40,344 nucleotides of DNA from an uncultured Ferrovum sp. (GCA_903909215.1 CAIVUX010000008.1:1-40344), one strand, 5' to 3'. Shown: positions 1-9,493, numbered from the stretch's first letter. Numbers and translations: made by a program. The notes: a model not told the origin generated them from the sequence alone.

Positions 1-141
1 GAAATGGTGATGCCAGGAGACAACGTATCCGTATCCGTAGCGTTGATTGCACCCATTGCTATGGAAGAAGGTTTGCGTTTCGCTATTCGTGAAGGCGGCC
101 GTACCGTAGGTGCGGGTGTTGTTGCGAAGATTATTGAGTAA
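1..141 (+). CDS. tuf: Elongation factor Tu, C-terminal end (partial)
   Basis: The reading frame is open from base 1 and ends at TAA 139-141, giving the last 46 residues of a longer protein whose start lies upstream of the window. The segment reads as the third beta-barrel domain of EF-Tu, with the family's typical ending [15 protein letters not shown] followed by AKIIE. EF-Tu is the cytosolic GTPase that carries aminoacyl-tRNA to the ribosome. It sits 13 nt before rpsJ, the usual str-to-S10 operon junction in betaproteobacteria, so the two are probably co-transcribed. Other tuf copies cannot be excluded from this window. Confidence 0.97.
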   Translation, partial: EMVMPGDNVSVSVALIAPIAMEEGLRFAIREGGRTVGAGVVAKIIE

Positions 142-154
142 AAAAAGGATATCC

Positions 155-475
155 ATGGTTACTGCAATCACACATCAAAAAATCCGAATTCGCCTCAAGG
201 CGTTCGACTACCGACTCATCGATCAGTCGGCTTTGGAAATTGTCGAAACCGCGAAGCGCACCGGTGCTGTAGTGAAGGGACCTGTTCCCTTACCTACGCG
301 CATTGAGCGTTTTGATGTATTGCGCTCACCACACGTGAACAAAACATCACGGGATCAGTTCGAAATTCGGACCCATCTGCGCTTGATGGACATTGTGGAC
401 CCTACTGACAAAACGGTAGACGCCCTCATGAAGTTGGATTTGCCCGCAGGCGTGGACGTAGAAATTAAGCTGTAA
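155..475 (+). CDS. rpsJ: 30S ribosomal protein S10
   Basis: This 106-residue protein matches S10 (about 103 residues in E. coli), a component of the 30S head that also acts in transcription antitermination as NusE. Recognisable stretches are [17 protein letters not shown] near the start and [20 protein letters not shown] in the middle. The frame is open further upstream into tuf, but ATG 155 is chosen because it gives the family N-terminus and has the purine-rich site AAAAAAGGA just ahead. It opens the S10 block directly behind tuf. Confidence 0.97.
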   Translation: MVTAITHQKIRIRLKAFDYRLIDQSALEIVETAKRTGAVVKGPVPLPTRIERFDVLRSPHVNKTSRDQFEIRTHLRLMDIVDPTDKTVDALMKLDLPAGVDVEIKL

Positions 476-540
476 GCAATATCCGCATAAAAAAGTGCGG
501 CGCTGTAAAAATAGTTAGGAGCTGATCAATTGGAATCGGC

Positions 541-571
541 ATCCGACCAAACCATTTAAGGGTTGGCGGAT
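541..571 (+). promoter_or_regulatory. Candidate stem-loop in the rpsJ-rplC leader
   Basis: The 119-nt gap between rpsJ and rplC is the only long gap in the S10 block. It contains an imperfect hairpin: ATCCG 541-545 pairs with CGGAT 567-571, then CCAA with TTGG, then CC 552-553 with GG 560-561. One base is bulged, one pair is mismatched, and the loop has six nucleotides. In gammaproteobacteria the S10 operon leader is the target of L4 feedback, but that leader lies upstream of rpsJ. A regulatory role here is inference only; the hairpin could equally be an mRNA-processing or attenuation site. Confidence 0.3.
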
Positions 572-594
572 TAACAAACATAAGGAATTGAGCA

Positions 595-1239
595 ATGACT
601 CTAGGACTCGTTGGCCGTAAAATCGGCATGACGCGTGTGTTCACCGACGATGGCGACTCTATACCGGTCACCGTGGTTGATGTGGGCGATAATCGCGTCA
701 CACAGATCAAGACGCCCGGCACCGACGGCTATACCGCCGTTCAAGTGACCTATGGCACCCGTCGTGCAAGCCGCATCACCAAAGCCATTGCCGGTCATTT
801 GGCTAAGGCTGGTGTTACAGGCGGTACACTCACACGCGAATTTCATGTGACCGATGACCAGCTTGCAACGCTGGCCGCTGGAACCACTGTGGCCTTGGAT
901 GTATTTCAAGTGGGCCAAAAAGTGGACGTGACCGGTACCTCCTTGGGTAAAGGGTTTACCGGTGCCATCAAGCGCCACCATTTCAGCTCTAATCGTGCTT
1001 CGCACGGTAACTCGCGCTCGCATAACAGCGCAGGTTCCATCGGTATGGCACAAGATCCAGGCCGCGTGTTTCCCGGTAAGCGCATGGCCGGTCATTTGGG
1101 CGACGTAAAACGTACCGCGCAAAACCTCGTCATCGTGCGTATCGATGCTGAACGCAAGCTGCTTCTCATTAAAGGCGCCGTTCCCGGCTCTAAGGGCGGT
1201 CATGTCATCGTGCGGCCCGCCGCTAAGGCAGGTGCATAA
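595..1239 (+). CDS. rplC: 50S ribosomal protein L3
   Basis: This 214-residue protein (E. coli L3 is 209) is a primary binder of 23S rRNA near its 3' end, with a loop reaching toward the peptidyl-transferase centre. The start [17 protein letters not shown] and the segment [20 protein letters not shown] are diagnostic; the latter surrounds the glutamine that is methylated in E. coli L3. ATG 595 follows the ribosome-binding sequence AAGGAAT. Its TAA stop shares one base with the ATG of rplD, so the two are likely translationally coupled. Confidence 0.97.
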   Translation: MTLGLVGRKIGMTRVFTDDGDSIPVTVVDVGDNRVTQIKTPGTDGYTAVQVTYGTRRASRITKAIAGHLAKAGVTGGTLTREFHVTDDQLATLAAGTTVALDVFQVGQKVDVTGTSLGKGFTGAIKRHHFSSNRASHGNSRSHNSAGSIGMAQDPGRVFPGKRMAGHLGDVKRTAQNLVIVRIDAERKLLLIKGAVPGSKGGHVIVRPAAKAGA

Positions 1240-1859
1240 TGGATCTGAAAATTATTGATGATAAGGGGCAATCCATATCCACCATGGTGGGTTCGGATGA
1301 GCTCTTTGGTCGCGAATATAACGAACCGCTGGTGCATCAGCTGGTCATCGCGTTCCAGGCCAATGCGCGCCAAGGAACCCGTGCCCAGAAGGGCCGCAGC
1401 GAAATCGCCAAGTCCACACGCAAACCGTGGAATCAAAAAGGAACGGGTCGTGCCCGTGCCGGTATGGCTTCCAGCCCTTTGTGGCGTGGCGGCGGTAAGA
1501 TTTTTCCATCCAGTCCTGATGAAAATTTCTCGCACAAAATTAACCGCAAAATGTATCGCGCAGGTCTGTGCGCCATTTTGTCGCAATTGGTGCGCGAAGA
1601 TCGTCTGGCTGTGGTTGAGCAAATCACCCTCGATTCACCCAAAACCAAAGTTTTGGCCGGCAAATTAAAAGGCATGGGTTACGACCGCGTGCTGATTATC
1701 ACCGACAATCTGGATGACAACCTGTACTTGTCTTCACGCAACCTGCCCAATGCCTTGGTGCTGGAAGTGTCTGAAGCCGATCCAGTGAGCTTGATTCGTT
1801 TTCCTAAGGTGGTGTTGACCCAAGCGGCGGTTAAGAAATTTGAAGAGGTGTTGTCATAA
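1239..1859 (+). CDS. rplD: 50S ribosomal protein L4
   Basis: This 206-residue protein matches L4, which lines the peptide exit tunnel and in some bacteria represses its own operon. The exit-tunnel loop is visible around residues 43-75 ([13 protein letters not shown], then [15 protein letters not shown] and [11 protein letters not shown]). The start ATG overlaps the rplC stop by one base, and its own stop overlaps the rplW start in the same way. Such one-base overlaps usually hold subunit stoichiometry by translational coupling. Confidence 0.97.
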   Translation: MDLKIIDDKGQSISTMVGSDELFGREYNEPLVHQLVIAFQANARQGTRAQKGRSEIAKSTRKPWNQKGTGRARAGMASSPLWRGGGKIFPSSPDENFSHKINRKMYRAGLCAILSQLVREDRLAVVEQITLDSPKTKVLAGKLKGMGYDRVLIITDNLDDNLYLSSRNLPNALVLEVSEADPVSLIRFPKVVLTQAAVKKFEEVLS

Positions 1860-2167
1860 TGAACCCCAAATTTAGCGAAGCGCGCTTGCTACAAGTGATT
1901 GAAGGCCCCCTGGTTTCTGAAAAGAGCACCTACGTGGCCGATAAGTTTGAGCAAGTTATTTTCCGTGTGGCTACCACTGCAACCAAGCCTGAAATTAAAG
2001 CGGCTGTAGAACAGCTGTTTAAAGTTCAAGTGGAAAGCGTGCAAGTGGTCAACGTGAAAGGCAAATTGAAACGCAGTGGTCGTTTTGCGGGTAAACGCAA
2101 AGACTGGAAGAAGGCCTATGTGTGCCTGAAGCCCGGCCAAGAAATTAACCTCATGGCAGGGGAATAG
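1859..2167 (+). CDS. rplW: 50S ribosomal protein L23
   Basis: This 102-residue protein matches L23, which sits at the tunnel exit and docks trigger factor and the signal recognition particle. The frame shows the family pattern near the start ([15 protein letters not shown]) and the basic loop [26 protein letters not shown]. The ATG overlaps the rplD stop by one nucleotide, and only 2 nt separate its stop from rplB. It is internal to the S10 block, with no sign of its own promoter. Confidence 0.96.
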   Translation: MNPKFSEARLLQVIEGPLVSEKSTYVADKFEQVIFRVATTATKPEIKAAVEQLFKVQVESVQVVNVKGKLKRSGRFAGKRKDWKKAYVCLKPGQEINLMAGE

Positions 2168-2169
2168 TC

Positions 2170-2997
2170 ATGGCCATTATTAGAATGAAGCCCACATCAC
2201 CCGGTCGTCGTGGGGTGATCCGTGTTACAGGCGTGGAATTGCATAAAGGTGCACCGGTACAAGCCTTGGTTGAAAAACAATCCAAGAAAGCCGGTCGTAA
2301 CCACAATGGACATATCACCACCCGTCATCAGGGCGGTGGACATCGTCAGCATTACCGTATGGTTGATTTCCGTCGCAACAAGGATGGCATTCCTGCGGTG
2401 GTTGAGCATTTGGAATACGATCCTAACCGGACCGCCAACTTGGCTTTGCTGTGCTATGCCGATGGCGAACGCCGTTACATTATTGCGCCCAAGGGAATCG
2501 CCAAGGGCGCTCAGTTGATGAGTGGCATTGATGCCCCCATCAAGCCCGGTAATTGCTTGCCACTGCGCAACATTCCCGTGGGTAGCACCATTCACTGTAT
2601 TGAAATGCAACCCGGTAAAGGCGCGCAGCTGGCGCGTTCGGCAGGCACCTCTGTACAGCTGTTGGCCCGTGAAGGCGCTTACGCTCAGTTGCGTTTGCGC
2701 TCCGGTGAAATTCGCCGTGTGCATGTGGAATGCCGTGCCACCATCGGTGAAGTGGGTAATGAAGAACATAACCTACGCTCCATCGGTAAGGCCGGTGCAC
2801 AACGCTGGCGTGGTATTCGTCCTACGGTTCGTGGCGTGGCCATGAACCCGGTGGATCACCCGCACGGTGGTGGTGAAGGCAAGACGGCCGCAGGCCGCCA
2901 TCCAGTGAGCCCATGGGGTACTCAAACCAAGGGTTATCGCACACGTAGAAACAAGCGCACGAGCAGCATGATCGTTCGTCGCCGTCAATCCGCTTAA
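2170..2997 (+). CDS. rplB: 50S ribosomal protein L2
   Basis: This 275-residue protein matches L2 (273 in E. coli), a 23S rRNA binder needed for subunit joining and peptidyl transfer. The motif [19 protein letters not shown] near residues 225-243 holds the conserved histidine next to the catalytic centre. The basic tail ends in [16 protein letters not shown]. Several long antisense and out-of-frame open stretches overlap it, but they carry no recognisable protein and are shadows. Confidence 0.97.
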   Translation: MAIIRMKPTSPGRRGVIRVTGVELHKGAPVQALVEKQSKKAGRNHNGHITTRHQGGGHRQHYRMVDFRRNKDGIPAVVEHLEYDPNRTANLALLCYADGERRYIIAPKGIAKGAQLMSGIDAPIKPGNCLPLRNIPVGSTIHCIEMQPGKGAQLARSAGTSVQLLAREGAYAQLRLRSGEIRRVHVECRATIGEVGNEEHNLRSIGKAGAQRWRGIRPTVRGVAMNPVDHPHGGGEGKTAAGRHPVSPWGTQTKGYRTRRNKRTSSMIVRRRQSA

Positions 2998-3008
2998 GGG
3001 TAACGACT

Positions 3009-3293
3009 ATGGCTCGCTCAGTTAAAAAAGGACCGTTCATTGACGGTCATCTCATGAAAAAAGTGGAAACCGCTGTGGCCTCTAAGGACAAGCGTCCCAT
3101 CAAAACCTGGTCACGCCGTTCTACGGTGTTGCCCGACTTTGTTGGTCTGACGATTGCTGTCCATAACGGCAAGCAGCATATTCCGGTGTACGTTACTGAA
3201 AACATGGTCGGCCATAAGTTGGGCGAGTTTTCATTGACCCGTACCTTCAAAGGCCATACGGCGGACAAGAAAGCCGCCCCGGCCAAGAAATAG
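3009..3293 (+). CDS. rpsS: 30S ribosomal protein S19
   Basis: This 94-residue protein matches S19 (about 92 residues), part of the 30S head contacting S13 and the A-site finger. The start [19 protein letters not shown] and the segment [16 protein letters not shown] are characteristic. A ribosome-binding sequence (AAGGGTAACG) precedes ATG 3009, and the gene lies 11 nt after rplB and 11 nt before rplV. The tail [11 protein letters not shown]-type basic extension is slightly longer than in E. coli. Confidence 0.97.
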   Translation: MARSVKKGPFIDGHLMKKVETAVASKDKRPIKTWSRRSTVLPDFVGLTIAVHNGKQHIPVYVTENMVGHKLGEFSLTRTFKGHTADKKAAPAKK

Positions 3294-3304
3294 GAGCACG
3301 AATC

Positions 3305-3640
3305 ATGAATGTAAATGCAATATTGCGCGGCGTTCGCCTCTCTCCCCAAAAGGGACGGTTGGTGGCGGATCAGGTTCGCGGTCTGAAGGTGGACAAAGCC
3401 TTGAGCTTGCTCAGTTTTAGCCCCAAGAAGGGCGCCAAGATCATCAAGAAAGTGCTGGAGTCGGCCATTGCCAACGCCGAGCATAATCTGGGTTTGGATG
3501 TGGATGAGTTAAAAGTCTCCGTCATCCATGTGGAAAAAGGGCCGATCATGAAACGTTTCATGGCGCGCGCCAAGGGCCGTGGCAATAGCATCATCAAGCC
3601 CACCTGCCACATCTATGTCACCGTAGCGGACAAGGAATAA
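3305..3640 (+). CDS. rplV: 50S ribosomal protein L22
   Basis: This 111-residue protein (E. coli 110) matches L22, whose extended beta-hairpin forms part of the exit-tunnel constriction and is a macrolide-resistance site. The hairpin is seen in the C-terminal half as [18 protein letters not shown], and the start has the typical [26 protein letters not shown] precedes ATG 3305. It lies 11 nt behind rpsS and 2 nt before rpsC. Confidence 0.97.
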   Translation: MNVNAILRGVRLSPQKGRLVADQVRGLKVDKALSLLSFSPKKGAKIIKKVLESAIANAEHNLGLDVDELKVSVIHVEKGPIMKRFMARAKGRGNSIIKPTCHIYVTVADKE

Positions 3641-3642
3641 AC

Positions 3643-4353
3643 ATGGGCCAGAAAATACATCCAATCGGTTTCCGCCTCAGTGTTCTTAAAAACTGGACCT
3701 CTAAGTGGTTTGCCAATTCAAAGAATTTCCCCGGCATGCTGCAAGCCGACATCAAAGTGCGTGCTTACTTAAAAAAGAAGCTGGCACATGCCTCTGTGGG
3801 CCGCGTCATTATTGAGCGCCCCGCCAAGAATGCCAAGATCACCATTTACAGCGCCCGTCCGGGTGTGGTGATCGGCAAGAAAGGCGAAGACATTGAAAGC
3901 TTGCGCGTCAGCCTGCAACAGATCATGGGCGTGCCTGTGCATGTGAACATTGAAGAAATTCGTAAGCCCGAACTGGACGCGCAAATTATCGCCGACGGTA
4001 TTTCTGGGCAGCTTGAAAAGCGCGTGATGTTCCGTCGCGCCATGAAGCGCGCCATGCAAAATGCCATGCGTTTGGGCGCACAAGGCATCAAGATCACCAG
4101 CAGCGGCCGTTTAAACGGTATCGAAATTGCCCGTACCGAGTGGTATCGCGAAGGCCGTGTGCCATTACACACCTTGCGTGCCGATATCGACTACGGCTTC
4201 TCCGAAGCCAAAACCACCTACGGCATTATCGGGGTGCGTGTGTTGGTATTTAAGGGTGAACATCAGGGTCGGGGCGAATTGCCCGTAGTGGCAGCCGTTG
4301 AGCCCGAGAAAAAGACCCGCAAGTCAGGAGTCCGAAATGCTGCAACCAGCTAG
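3643..4353 (+). CDS. rpsC: 30S ribosomal protein S3
   Basis: This 236-residue protein (E. coli 233) matches S3, which forms the mRNA entry site of the 30S subunit. [18 protein letters not shown] is the diagnostic start. A type II KH domain carries the GXXG loop in [14 protein letters not shown] near residues 73-86. The C-terminal domain contains [21 protein letters not shown]. Its last 17 nt overlap the start of rplP in another frame, a common arrangement that suggests coupling. Confidence 0.97.
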   Translation: MGQKIHPIGFRLSVLKNWTSKWFANSKNFPGMLQADIKVRAYLKKKLAHASVGRVIIERPAKNAKITIYSARPGVVIGKKGEDIESLRVSLQQIMGVPVHVNIEEIRKPELDAQIIADGISGQLEKRVMFRRAMKRAMQNAMRLGAQGIKITSSGRLNGIEIARTEWYREGRVPLHTLRADIDYGFSEAKTTYGIIGVRVLVFKGEHQGRGELPVVAAVEPEKKTRKSGVRNAATS

Positions 4354-4750
4354 AACGAAATACCGTAAGCAACAGAAGGGCCGCAACACGGGTGTCGCCA
4401 CCCGCGGAGCCAAGGTTTCCTTTGGCGATTTTGGCCTCAAGGCCACCGAACGCGGTCGTCTTACAGCCCGTCAAATTGAGGCTGCTCGTCGTGCCATGAC
4501 CCGTCACATTAAACGGGGCGGACGCATTTGGATCCGGATTTTCCCGGACAAGCCTATTTCCCGTAAACCCGCCGAAGTTCGGATGGGTAACGGTAAGGGC
4601 AACCCCGAGTACTTTGTGGCCGAAATCGTGCCCGGCAAGGTGCTCTACGAAATGGATGGTGTGGATGAAAAGTTGGCCCGTGAGGCATTTACCCTCGCGG
4701 CAGCCAAGTTACCTCTGGCCACCACCTTTGTTACCCGTCATTTGGGATAA
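4337..4750 (+). CDS. rplP: 50S ribosomal protein L16
   Basis: This 137-residue protein matches L16, which binds near the A-site tRNA elbow and completes the peptidyl-transferase region. I place the start at ATG 4337 because it gives the family start [17 protein letters not shown] and follows AGGAG. An upstream in-frame codon at 4298 would add 13 unrelated residues lying inside rpsC. The gene overlaps rpsC by 17 nt. The motif [20 protein letters not shown] is typical of the family. Confidence 0.96.
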   Translation: MLQPARTKYRKQQKGRNTGVATRGAKVSFGDFGLKATERGRLTARQIEAARRAMTRHIKRGGRIWIRIFPDKPISRKPAEVRMGNGKGNPEYFVAEIVPGKVLYEMDGVDEKLAREAFTLAAAKLPLATTFVTRHLG

Positions 4751-4754
4751 GGCT

Positions 4755-4943
4755 ATGAAAGCAAAAGAACTTCGTACTAAAAACGTGGAAGAACTGAACC
4801 AGGAACTGGTGTCCTTACTGAAGGCTCGTTTTGGCCTGAAGATGCAGTTATCCACCCAACAAAGCACCAAGACCAGCGAATTGGGCAAGCTCCGGCGCGA
4901 CATCGCCCGGGTCAAAACGCTGATCCGTGAAAAGGCGGTTTAA
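4755..4943 (+). CDS. rpmC: 50S ribosomal protein L29
   Basis: This 62-residue, mainly helical protein matches L29, which lies beside L23 at the tunnel exit. Recognisable features are [18 protein letters not shown] at the start and [17 protein letters not shown] at the end. The frame is open upstream through rplP, but ATG 4755, 4 nt after the rplP stop with AAGG before it, gives the family length. rpsQ follows after 2 nt. Confidence 0.96.
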   Translation: MKAKELRTKNVEELNQELVSLLKARFGLKMQLSTQQSTKTSELGKLRRDIARVKTLIREKAV

Positions 4944-4945
4944 TT

Positions 4946-5227
4946 ATGACAAATACCATTCAAGCCGCAACCACTGCCAATCAGCGCACGCTGACCGGCA
5001 CCGTGGTGAGCGACAAAATGAACAAGACGGTTACCGTGTTGGTTGAACGCACCGTAACCCACCCTACTTTGGGCAAGGTGATGCGTCGCACCAAGAAATA
5101 CCACGCCCATGCCGAAAGCAATGAGTACCATACCGGCGACGTGGTGATTATTGAGGAATGCCGACCCATCTCCAAAACCAAGACTTGGAAGGTGGCGCGC
5201 CTCATTTCAAAGGCAGAAACGGTCTAA
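4946..5227 (+). CDS. rpsQ: 30S ribosomal protein S17
   Basis: This 93-residue protein matches S17 (84 in E. coli), an early-assembling binder of 16S rRNA with an OB-type fold. The core is clear: [20 protein letters not shown], then [17 protein letters not shown] and [18 protein letters not shown]. The extra length is an N-terminal Thr/Ala-rich stretch before RTLTGTVV, common in betaproteobacteria. It is the last gene of the S10 block; a 177-nt gap follows. Confidence 0.96.
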   Translation: MTNTIQAATTANQRTLTGTVVSDKMNKTVTVLVERTVTHPTLGKVMRRTKKYHAHAESNEYHTGDVVIIEECRPISKTKTWKVARLISKAETV

Positions 5228-5241
5228 ATTAGGTTGGGGGC

Positions 5242-5271
5242 TTGCCTTCGGGCCGGTTTTTACGCTAAACT
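5242..5271 (+). promoter_or_regulatory. Candidate spc-operon promoter upstream of rplN
   Basis: The 177-nt gap between rpsQ and rplN contains TTGCCT (5242-5247), an 18-nt spacer and TAAACT (5266-5271), a reasonable sigma-70 match. In other proteobacteria the spc promoter is found in this position. The predicted transcript would start near 5278 and carry a leader of about 125 nt before ATG 5405. The leader holds no convincing open reading frame; a short frame reading through it looks fortuitous. Primer extension or RNA-seq would decide. Confidence 0.5.
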
Positions 5272-5404
5272 TGCGGATTCTTCGGAAGCAACGTTTTCTA
5301 TCCCTTAAAACGGGGTCCAAAACTAGCCGTCGTAGCCGTGGGGTCGTTACAAATCCCGGGCAGAGCCGCAAGGCCGTCGGATTAAGTTGGAGAGGCACTA
5401 AAAA

Positions 5405-5773
5405 ATGATTCAAATGCAATCGAGACTAGATGTCGCCGATAATACCGGCGCCAAATCGGTCATGTGTATTAAAGTACTGGGCGGTTCTAAACGCCGTTAC
5501 GCCAACATTGGCGATGTCATTAAGGTCAGCATTAAAACTGCTGCGCCCCGTGGCCGCGTTAAGAAAGGCGAGGTGTATAACGCCGTTGTGGTACGTACCG
5601 CCAAGGGCGTTCGTCGCCCCGATGGTTCGCTGGTTAAGTTTGACGGCAACGCAGCCGTTTTACTGAATGCCAAGCTAGAACCCATCGGTACACGTATTTT
5701 TGGACCGGTTACCCGTGAGCTGCGGACTGAGCGTTTTATGAAAATCGTCTCGCTAGCCCCCGAAGTGTTATAG
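5405..5773 (+). CDS. rplN: 50S ribosomal protein L14
   Basis: This 122-residue protein matches L14 (123 in E. coli), which forms an inter-subunit bridge with 16S rRNA. The start [20 protein letters not shown] and the end [19 protein letters not shown] match the family along the whole length. AGAGG lies upstream of ATG 5405. It opens the spc block after the longest gap of the ribosomal cluster, consistent with a promoter just upstream. Confidence 0.97.
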   Translation: MIQMQSRLDVADNTGAKSVMCIKVLGGSKRRYANIGDVIKVSIKTAAPRGRVKKGEVYNAVVVRTAKGVRRPDGSLVKFDGNAAVLLNAKLEPIGTRIFGPVTRELRTERFMKIVSLAPEVL

Positions 5774-5782
5774 GAGCTTTTC

Positions 5783-6100
5783 ATGCGCAAAATTCGCAAA
5801 GGCGATGAAGTCATCGCAATTACTGGCAAAGACAAAGGCAAACGCGGCTCAGTGGCGCGCGTGGTCAGCGAATTTTCTTTGGTGGTAGATGGTTTAAACC
5901 GTGTAAAGAAACACGCTAAGGGCAACCCCGCAAAAGGTGAGCCGGGCGGCATTATCGAAAAAGACATGCCCATTCATATTTCGAATGTGGCGCTATACAA
6001 CCCCGCCACCCAAAAAGCCGACCGTGTGGGCATTCGGGTGTTGGAAGATGGTAAACGGGTACGTTTTTTCAAGTCCAACGGCGAAGTCGTTGACGCGTAA
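5783..6100 (+). CDS. rplX: 50S ribosomal protein L24
   Basis: This 105-residue protein matches L24, an assembly initiator that binds the 5' end of 23S rRNA. The KOW motif is visible as [21 protein letters not shown] near residues 7-27 (split here only by reading). [19 protein letters not shown] is the conserved central loop. AGGAG precedes ATG 5783 by a normal spacing. It is 9 nt after rplN and about 9 nt before the preferred rplE start. Confidence 0.96.
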   Translation: MRKIRKGDEVIAITGKDKGKRGSVARVVSEFSLVVDGLNRVKKHAKGNPAKGEPGGIIEKDMPIHISNVALYNPATQKADRVGIRVLEDGKRVRFFKSNGEVVDA

Positions 6101-6109
6101 GGAATGAGC

Positions 6110-6649
6110 ATGAGCCGCCTGAATAGTTTTTACAAAGAAACCGTTGTGCCCAAACTGGTCACAGAGTTTGGTTACACCTCGGTTATGGAAGTGCCCCGCA
6201 TCACCAAAATCACCCTCAACATGGGTGTGGGTGAGGCTGTGGCCGATAAAAAAATCATTGAACATGCTGTGGGTGACATGCAAAAGATTGCCGGCCAAAA
6301 ACCGGTGGTCACCAAGTCACGCAAGTCCATCGCCGGTTTTAAAATCCGCGAAGGCTATCCTATTGGCTGTATGGTCACATTGCGCCGTGAGCGCATGTAT
6401 GAATTCCTCGATCGCCTGATTTCCGTGGCCATCCCGCGAATTCGAGACTTTCGTGGTATTTCGGGTCGTTCCTTTGACGGTCGTGGCAATTACAGCATGG
6501 GCGTTAAAGAACAAACCATTTTCCCGGAAATTGAGTACGACAAGATTGACGCAGTGCGTGGTATGGACATCACCATTACCACCACGGCAAAAACGGATGC
6601 CGAAGCAAAAGCATTATTGCTGGCATTTAAATTCCCATTGAAAGTCTGA
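6110..6649 (+). CDS. rplE: 50S ribosomal protein L5
   Basis: This 179-residue protein matches L5, a core part of the 5S rRNA-binding group with L18 and L25. Conserved stretches are [31 protein letters not shown] and [19 protein letters not shown]. Two in-frame ATGs exist, at 6104 and 6110. I choose 6110 because the AAGGA site at 6098-6102 abuts 6104 but is 7 nt before 6110, and it gives the same length as E. coli L5. The earlier start would add two residues. Confidence 0.95.
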   Translation: MSRLNSFYKETVVPKLVTEFGYTSVMEVPRITKITLNMGVGEAVADKKIIEHAVGDMQKIAGQKPVVTKSRKSIAGFKIREGYPIGCMVTLRRERMYEFLDRLISVAIPRIRDFRGISGRSFDGRGNYSMGVKEQTIFPEIEYDKIDAVRGMDITITTTAKTDAEAKALLLAFKFPLKV

Positions 6650-6657
6650 GGTTAACT

Positions 6658-6963
6658 GTGGCGAAAATTGCAGTGATCAATCGTGATTTAAAGCGCCGTG
6701 TAACGGTAAAGAAATTTGCCGCCAAGCGTGCACAGTTGATGAGCATTATCAACGACAGTAAAGCGGGTGATGAGGCTCGGTATGAGGCTCGTCAAGCGTT
6801 GCAGCAACTTCCACGCAATGCAAGCCCAACGCGGCTGCGCAATCGCTGTGCCCTTACGGGTCGGCCGCGCGGCGTTTATAGTAAATTCGGTCTGGGGCGT
6901 AGCAAGCTCCGCGAAATAGCCATGCGCGGAGAAATTCCGGGCATCACCAAGGCCAGCTGGTAG
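6658..6963 (+). CDS. rpsN: 30S ribosomal protein S14 (zinc-free form)
   Basis: This 101-residue protein is the long, zinc-independent type of S14: it lacks the paired CxxC motifs of the short zinc form. The C-terminal half [20 protein letters not shown] and [20 protein letters not shown] is diagnostic. It starts at GTG 6658, the only sensible start giving [14 protein letters not shown]. It binds the 30S head next to S3 and S10. Spacing to rplE is 8 nt and to rpsH 16 nt. Confidence 0.96.
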   Translation: MAKIAVINRDLKRRVTVKKFAAKRAQLMSIINDSKAGDEARYEARQALQQLPRNASPTRLRNRCALTGRPRGVYSKFGLGRSKLREIAMRGEIPGITKASW

Positions 6964-6979
6964 TAGGAGCGACAACCCG

Positions 6980-7375
6980 ATGAGCATGACAGATCCGATT
7001 GCCGATATGCTGACTCGAACCCGCAACGCTCAGCGTGCGGAAAAGACCAGTGTTTCGATGCCATCTTCTAAATTAAAGATAGCCATTGCCCAAGTCCTAA
7101 AAGACGAGGGGTATATCGATGGTTTTGAAGTCCACCAAAGTGGCAACAAGCCGGTACTTGAGATGGCTCTTAAGTATTACGCCGGCCGTCCCGTGATCGA
7201 GTTAATCGAACGCGTGAGCCGCCCAGGGCTTCGTGTGTACAAGAGTTGCCAGGAAATCCCCAAGGTCATGAATGGCCTAGGCGTGGCCATTGTGTCCACC
7301 CCTGCGGGTGTCATCACCGATCGTGCGGCACGCAGCCGCAACGTGGGTGGTGAAGTCCTGTGCATCGTGGCGTAA
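6980..7375 (+). CDS. rpsH: 30S ribosomal protein S8
   Basis: This 131-residue protein (E. coli 130) matches S8, a primary 16S rRNA binder of the central domain that in E. coli also represses the spc mRNA near rplE. The start [18 protein letters not shown] and the end [19 protein letters not shown] are typical. ATG 6980 follows TAGGAGCG; a second ATG two codons on is possible but is not the usual start. I saw no clear S8-binding mimic in the sequence. Confidence 0.96.
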   Translation: MSMTDPIADMLTRTRNAQRAEKTSVSMPSSKLKIAIAQVLKDEGYIDGFEVHQSGNKPVLEMALKYYAGRPVIELIERVSRPGLRVYKSCQEIPKVMNGLGVAIVSTPAGVITDRAARSRNVGGEVLCIVA

Positions 7376-7388
7376 GGAGCTTATAACC

Positions 7389-7922
7389 ATGTCACGCATA
7401 GCAAATTACCCGGTCGACATCCCTGCCAAAGTGGAAGTGACTATTAGCCCTAGCAATGTGTCCGTTAAGGGCCCGCTGGGTGTTCTCAACCAATATCTGG
7501 GTGACCAAGTATTGGTAGAGCGCGCTGAAAACCAATTGCTGTTTAAAGCGGCCAACAACAGTCAACAAGCCAATGCCATGTCCGGCACGGCGCGTGCTCT
7601 GGTATTCAATATGGTGGAAGGTGTCACCCGCGGCTGGGAAAAGAAATTGGCCTTGGTGGGCGTGGGTTATCGCGCACAAGCCGCTGGCGATAAATTGAAT
7701 TTAACATTGGGGTTTTCCCATCCCGTGGTGCATATGATGCCCGCTGGTATTAAGGTAGAAACCCCCAGTCAGACTGAAATTATTATCAAGGGCATTGACC
7801 GCCAAGTGGTGGGCCAAGTGGCCGCCGAAGTGCGGGCTTATCGCAAACCTGAGCCTTATAAGGGTAAGGGCGTGCGCTATGTGGACGAAGTCATCATCCT
7901 CAAAGAAACCAAGAAGAAATAA
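7389..7922 (+). CDS. rplF: 50S ribosomal protein L6
   Basis: This 177-residue protein matches the usual length of L6, which sits near the base of the L7/L12 stalk and the sarcin-ricin loop. Start [17 protein letters not shown], central [19 protein letters not shown] and end [20 protein letters not shown] are conserved. ATG 7389 follows AAGGAG; the frame is open upstream but only inside rpsH. It is 13 nt behind rpsH and 12 nt before rplR. Confidence 0.96.
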   Translation: MSRIANYPVDIPAKVEVTISPSNVSVKGPLGVLNQYLGDQVLVERAENQLLFKAANNSQQANAMSGTARALVFNMVEGVTRGWEKKLALVGVGYRAQAAGDKLNLTLGFSHPVVHMMPAGIKVETPSQTEIIIKGIDRQVVGQVAAEVRAYRKPEPYKGKGVRYVDEVIILKETKKK

Positions 7923-7934
7923 GGCGAACACATC

Positions 7935-8291
7935 ATGAATAACACCAGCAACGGAAGAATTCGTCGGGCACGCCGCACCCGCAGCAAGATTGCAGAATTG
8001 TGCGCCGTGCGCCTTACCGTGCACCGTACAAATTTGCATGTGTATGCGCAAATTATTGATGCCTCAGGGGCAAAAGTGTTGGCCAGCGCCTCCACTCTTG
8101 AGCCTGAAGTACGTAAAGAAATGGCAAATGGTGGCAACATTAATGCAGCAACCCTGGTGGGTCGTCGCATTGCTGAAAAAGCCAAGCAAGTGGGTATTGA
8201 GAGCGTTGCATTTGATCGCTCCGGCTTCCGCTATCACGGTCGCGTTAAGGCTTTGGCCGACGCAGCTCGTGAAGGCGGCCTGAAGTTTTAA
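7935..8291 (+). CDS. rplR: 50S ribosomal protein L18
   Basis: This 118-residue protein (E. coli 117) matches L18, which carries 5S rRNA into the large subunit. The basic N-terminus ([20 protein letters not shown]) and the end [20 protein letters not shown] are diagnostic. The start ATG 7935 follows AAGGCG. A 29-nt gap then precedes rpsE, with no promoter-like sequence that I would support. Confidence 0.96.
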   Translation: MNNTSNGRIRRARRTRSKIAELCAVRLTVHRTNLHVYAQIIDASGAKVLASASTLEPEVRKEMANGGNINAATLVGRRIAEKAKQVGIESVAFDRSGFRYHGRVKALADAAREGGLKF

Positions 8292-8320
8292 CGGTTTAGT
8301 AAAACCCATAGAGACAGAAC

Positions 8321-8827
8321 ATGGCAAAGAACGATAACGAAGATCGCGGCGACGGCCTGCGGGAAAAAATGGTTGCGGTAAACCGCGTCACTAAAGTGGT
8401 TAAGGGCGGCCGTATTTTGGCATTCGCCGCATTAACCGTGGTAGGTGACGGCGATGGCGGCATTGGCATGGGCAAGGGTAAGTCCCGCGAAGTGCCTGTG
8501 GCCGTACAAAAAGCCATGGAATCTGCACGTCGCAAAATGGTCAAAATTAATTTAAAGAATGGCACCTTGTTTCACCAAGTGATTGGTACCCATGGCGCCG
8601 CTAAAGTGTTTATGCAACCCGCATCCGAAGGTACGGGCATTATTGCCGGCGGCCCGATGCGTGCCGTATTTGAAGTGATGGGCGTGACGGATGTGTTGGC
8701 GAAGTGCATTGGTTCTACCAATCCTTACAACGTGATCCGGGCCACCTTAAATGGTCTTGAAGCCACACGCCGTCCTTCCGAAATTGCAGCCAAGCGCGGC
8801 AAGTCTATTGAAGAGATTACGGAGTAA
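8321..8827 (+). CDS. rpsE: 30S ribosomal protein S5
   Basis: This 168-residue protein (E. coli 167) matches S5, which guards translational fidelity and the mRNA entry helicase site with S3 and S4. The N-terminal double-stranded-RNA-binding-like domain contains [19 protein letters not shown] near residues 14-33, the classic spectinomycin-resistance loop. [20 protein letters not shown] and [16 protein letters not shown] are also conserved. It lies 4 nt ahead of rpmD. Confidence 0.97.
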   Translation: MAKNDNEDRGDGLREKMVAVNRVTKVVKGGRILAFAALTVVGDGDGGIGMGKGKSREVPVAVQKAMESARRKMVKINLKNGTLFHQVIGTHGAAKVFMQPASEGTGIIAGGPMRAVFEVMGVTDVLAKCIGSTNPYNVIRATLNGLEATRRPSEIAAKRGKSIEEITE

Positions 8828-8831
8828 GCAG

Positions 8832-9020
8832 ATGAATAGCGCCACTCAAAAAATGATTAAGGTCACGTTGTTTAAAAGCCCCATTGGTGCGTTGAAGGCT
8901 CATCGGGCTTGTGTGCGTGGCTTGGGACTGCGTCGCATGCAGCAAACAGTTGAAGTCATCGACACCCCTGAAAACCGTGGCATGGTTAACACCGTGAAAC
9001 ACTTGGTTCGTCTCGCATAA
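8832..9020 (+). CDS. rpmD: 50S ribosomal protein L30
   Basis: This 62-residue protein matches L30 (59 in E. coli). The core [18 protein letters not shown] and [19 protein letters not shown] is clear. ATG 8832 lies 4 nt after the rpsE stop; the open frame upstream is within rpsE. Many bacteria lack this gene, so its presence between rpsE and rplO matches the proteobacterial order. Confidence 0.95.
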   Translation: MNSATQKMIKVTLFKSPIGALKAHRACVRGLGLRRMQQTVEVIDTPENRGMVNTVKHLVRLA

Positions 9021-9032
9021 AGGATAAGGGTC

Positions 9033-9491
9033 ATGGAACTAAATACAATTAAACCAGCCGATGGCGCCAAGCGCCCGCGCCGCCGCGTGGGCCGCGGTAT
9101 TGGTAGTGGTTTGGGTAAAACAGCAGGCCGCGGTCACAAGGGTCAAAAAAGCCGTTCCGGTGGTTTTCATAAAGTGGGTTTTGAAGGCGGCCAAATGCCA
9201 CTGCAACGTCGCTTACCCAAGCGTGGTTTCCAACCCGTAAACCGTCATGAAACCGCGCAAGTTCGCTTGTTAGACTTGGCGCGCGTGGAAGGCGATGTGG
9301 TTGATTTGCTGACCTTAAAGCAAGCCGGCCTGATTCCCGGCAGTGCCGGTGGTGCCAAAGTATTTTTGAAAGGTGAGTTGTCGCGCAAGCTCACGCTGCG
9401 TGGCGTAGGCGTTACAAGCGGCGCGCGCGCGGCTATTGAAGCGGCGGGCGGAACCATTGAAGCGCAGGTTGAAGCGCAGCAGGCTGAGTAA
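9033..9491 (+). CDS. rplO: 50S ribosomal protein L15
   Basis: This 152-residue protein (E. coli 144) matches L15, a late-assembling organiser of 23S rRNA. The glycine- and arginine-rich start is diagnostic: [19 protein letters not shown] followed by [10 protein letters not shown], then [17 protein letters not shown]. The C-terminal extension ends in alternating Glu/Ala/Gln ([10 protein letters not shown]). It is followed after 2 nt by secY, which is almost certainly translationally coupled to it. Confidence 0.96.
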   Translation: MELNTIKPADGAKRPRRRVGRGIGSGLGKTAGRGHKGQKSRSGGFHKVGFEGGQMPLQRRLPKRGFQPVNRHETAQVRLLDLARVEGDVVDLLTLKQAGLIPGSAGGAKVFLKGELSRKLTLRGVGVTSGARAAIEAAGGTIEAQVEAQQAE

Positions 9492-9493
9492 TT

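Noticed and set aside
601-1203. 200-codon antisense open frame over rplC
   Set aside because: A shadow of the codon structure of rplC: no recognisable domain, no ribosome-binding site, entirely inside a confirmed gene.
5151-5408. 85-codon frame in the rpsQ-rplN gap
   Set aside because: It starts inside rpsQ, has no ribosome-binding site or family, and crosses the candidate promoter.
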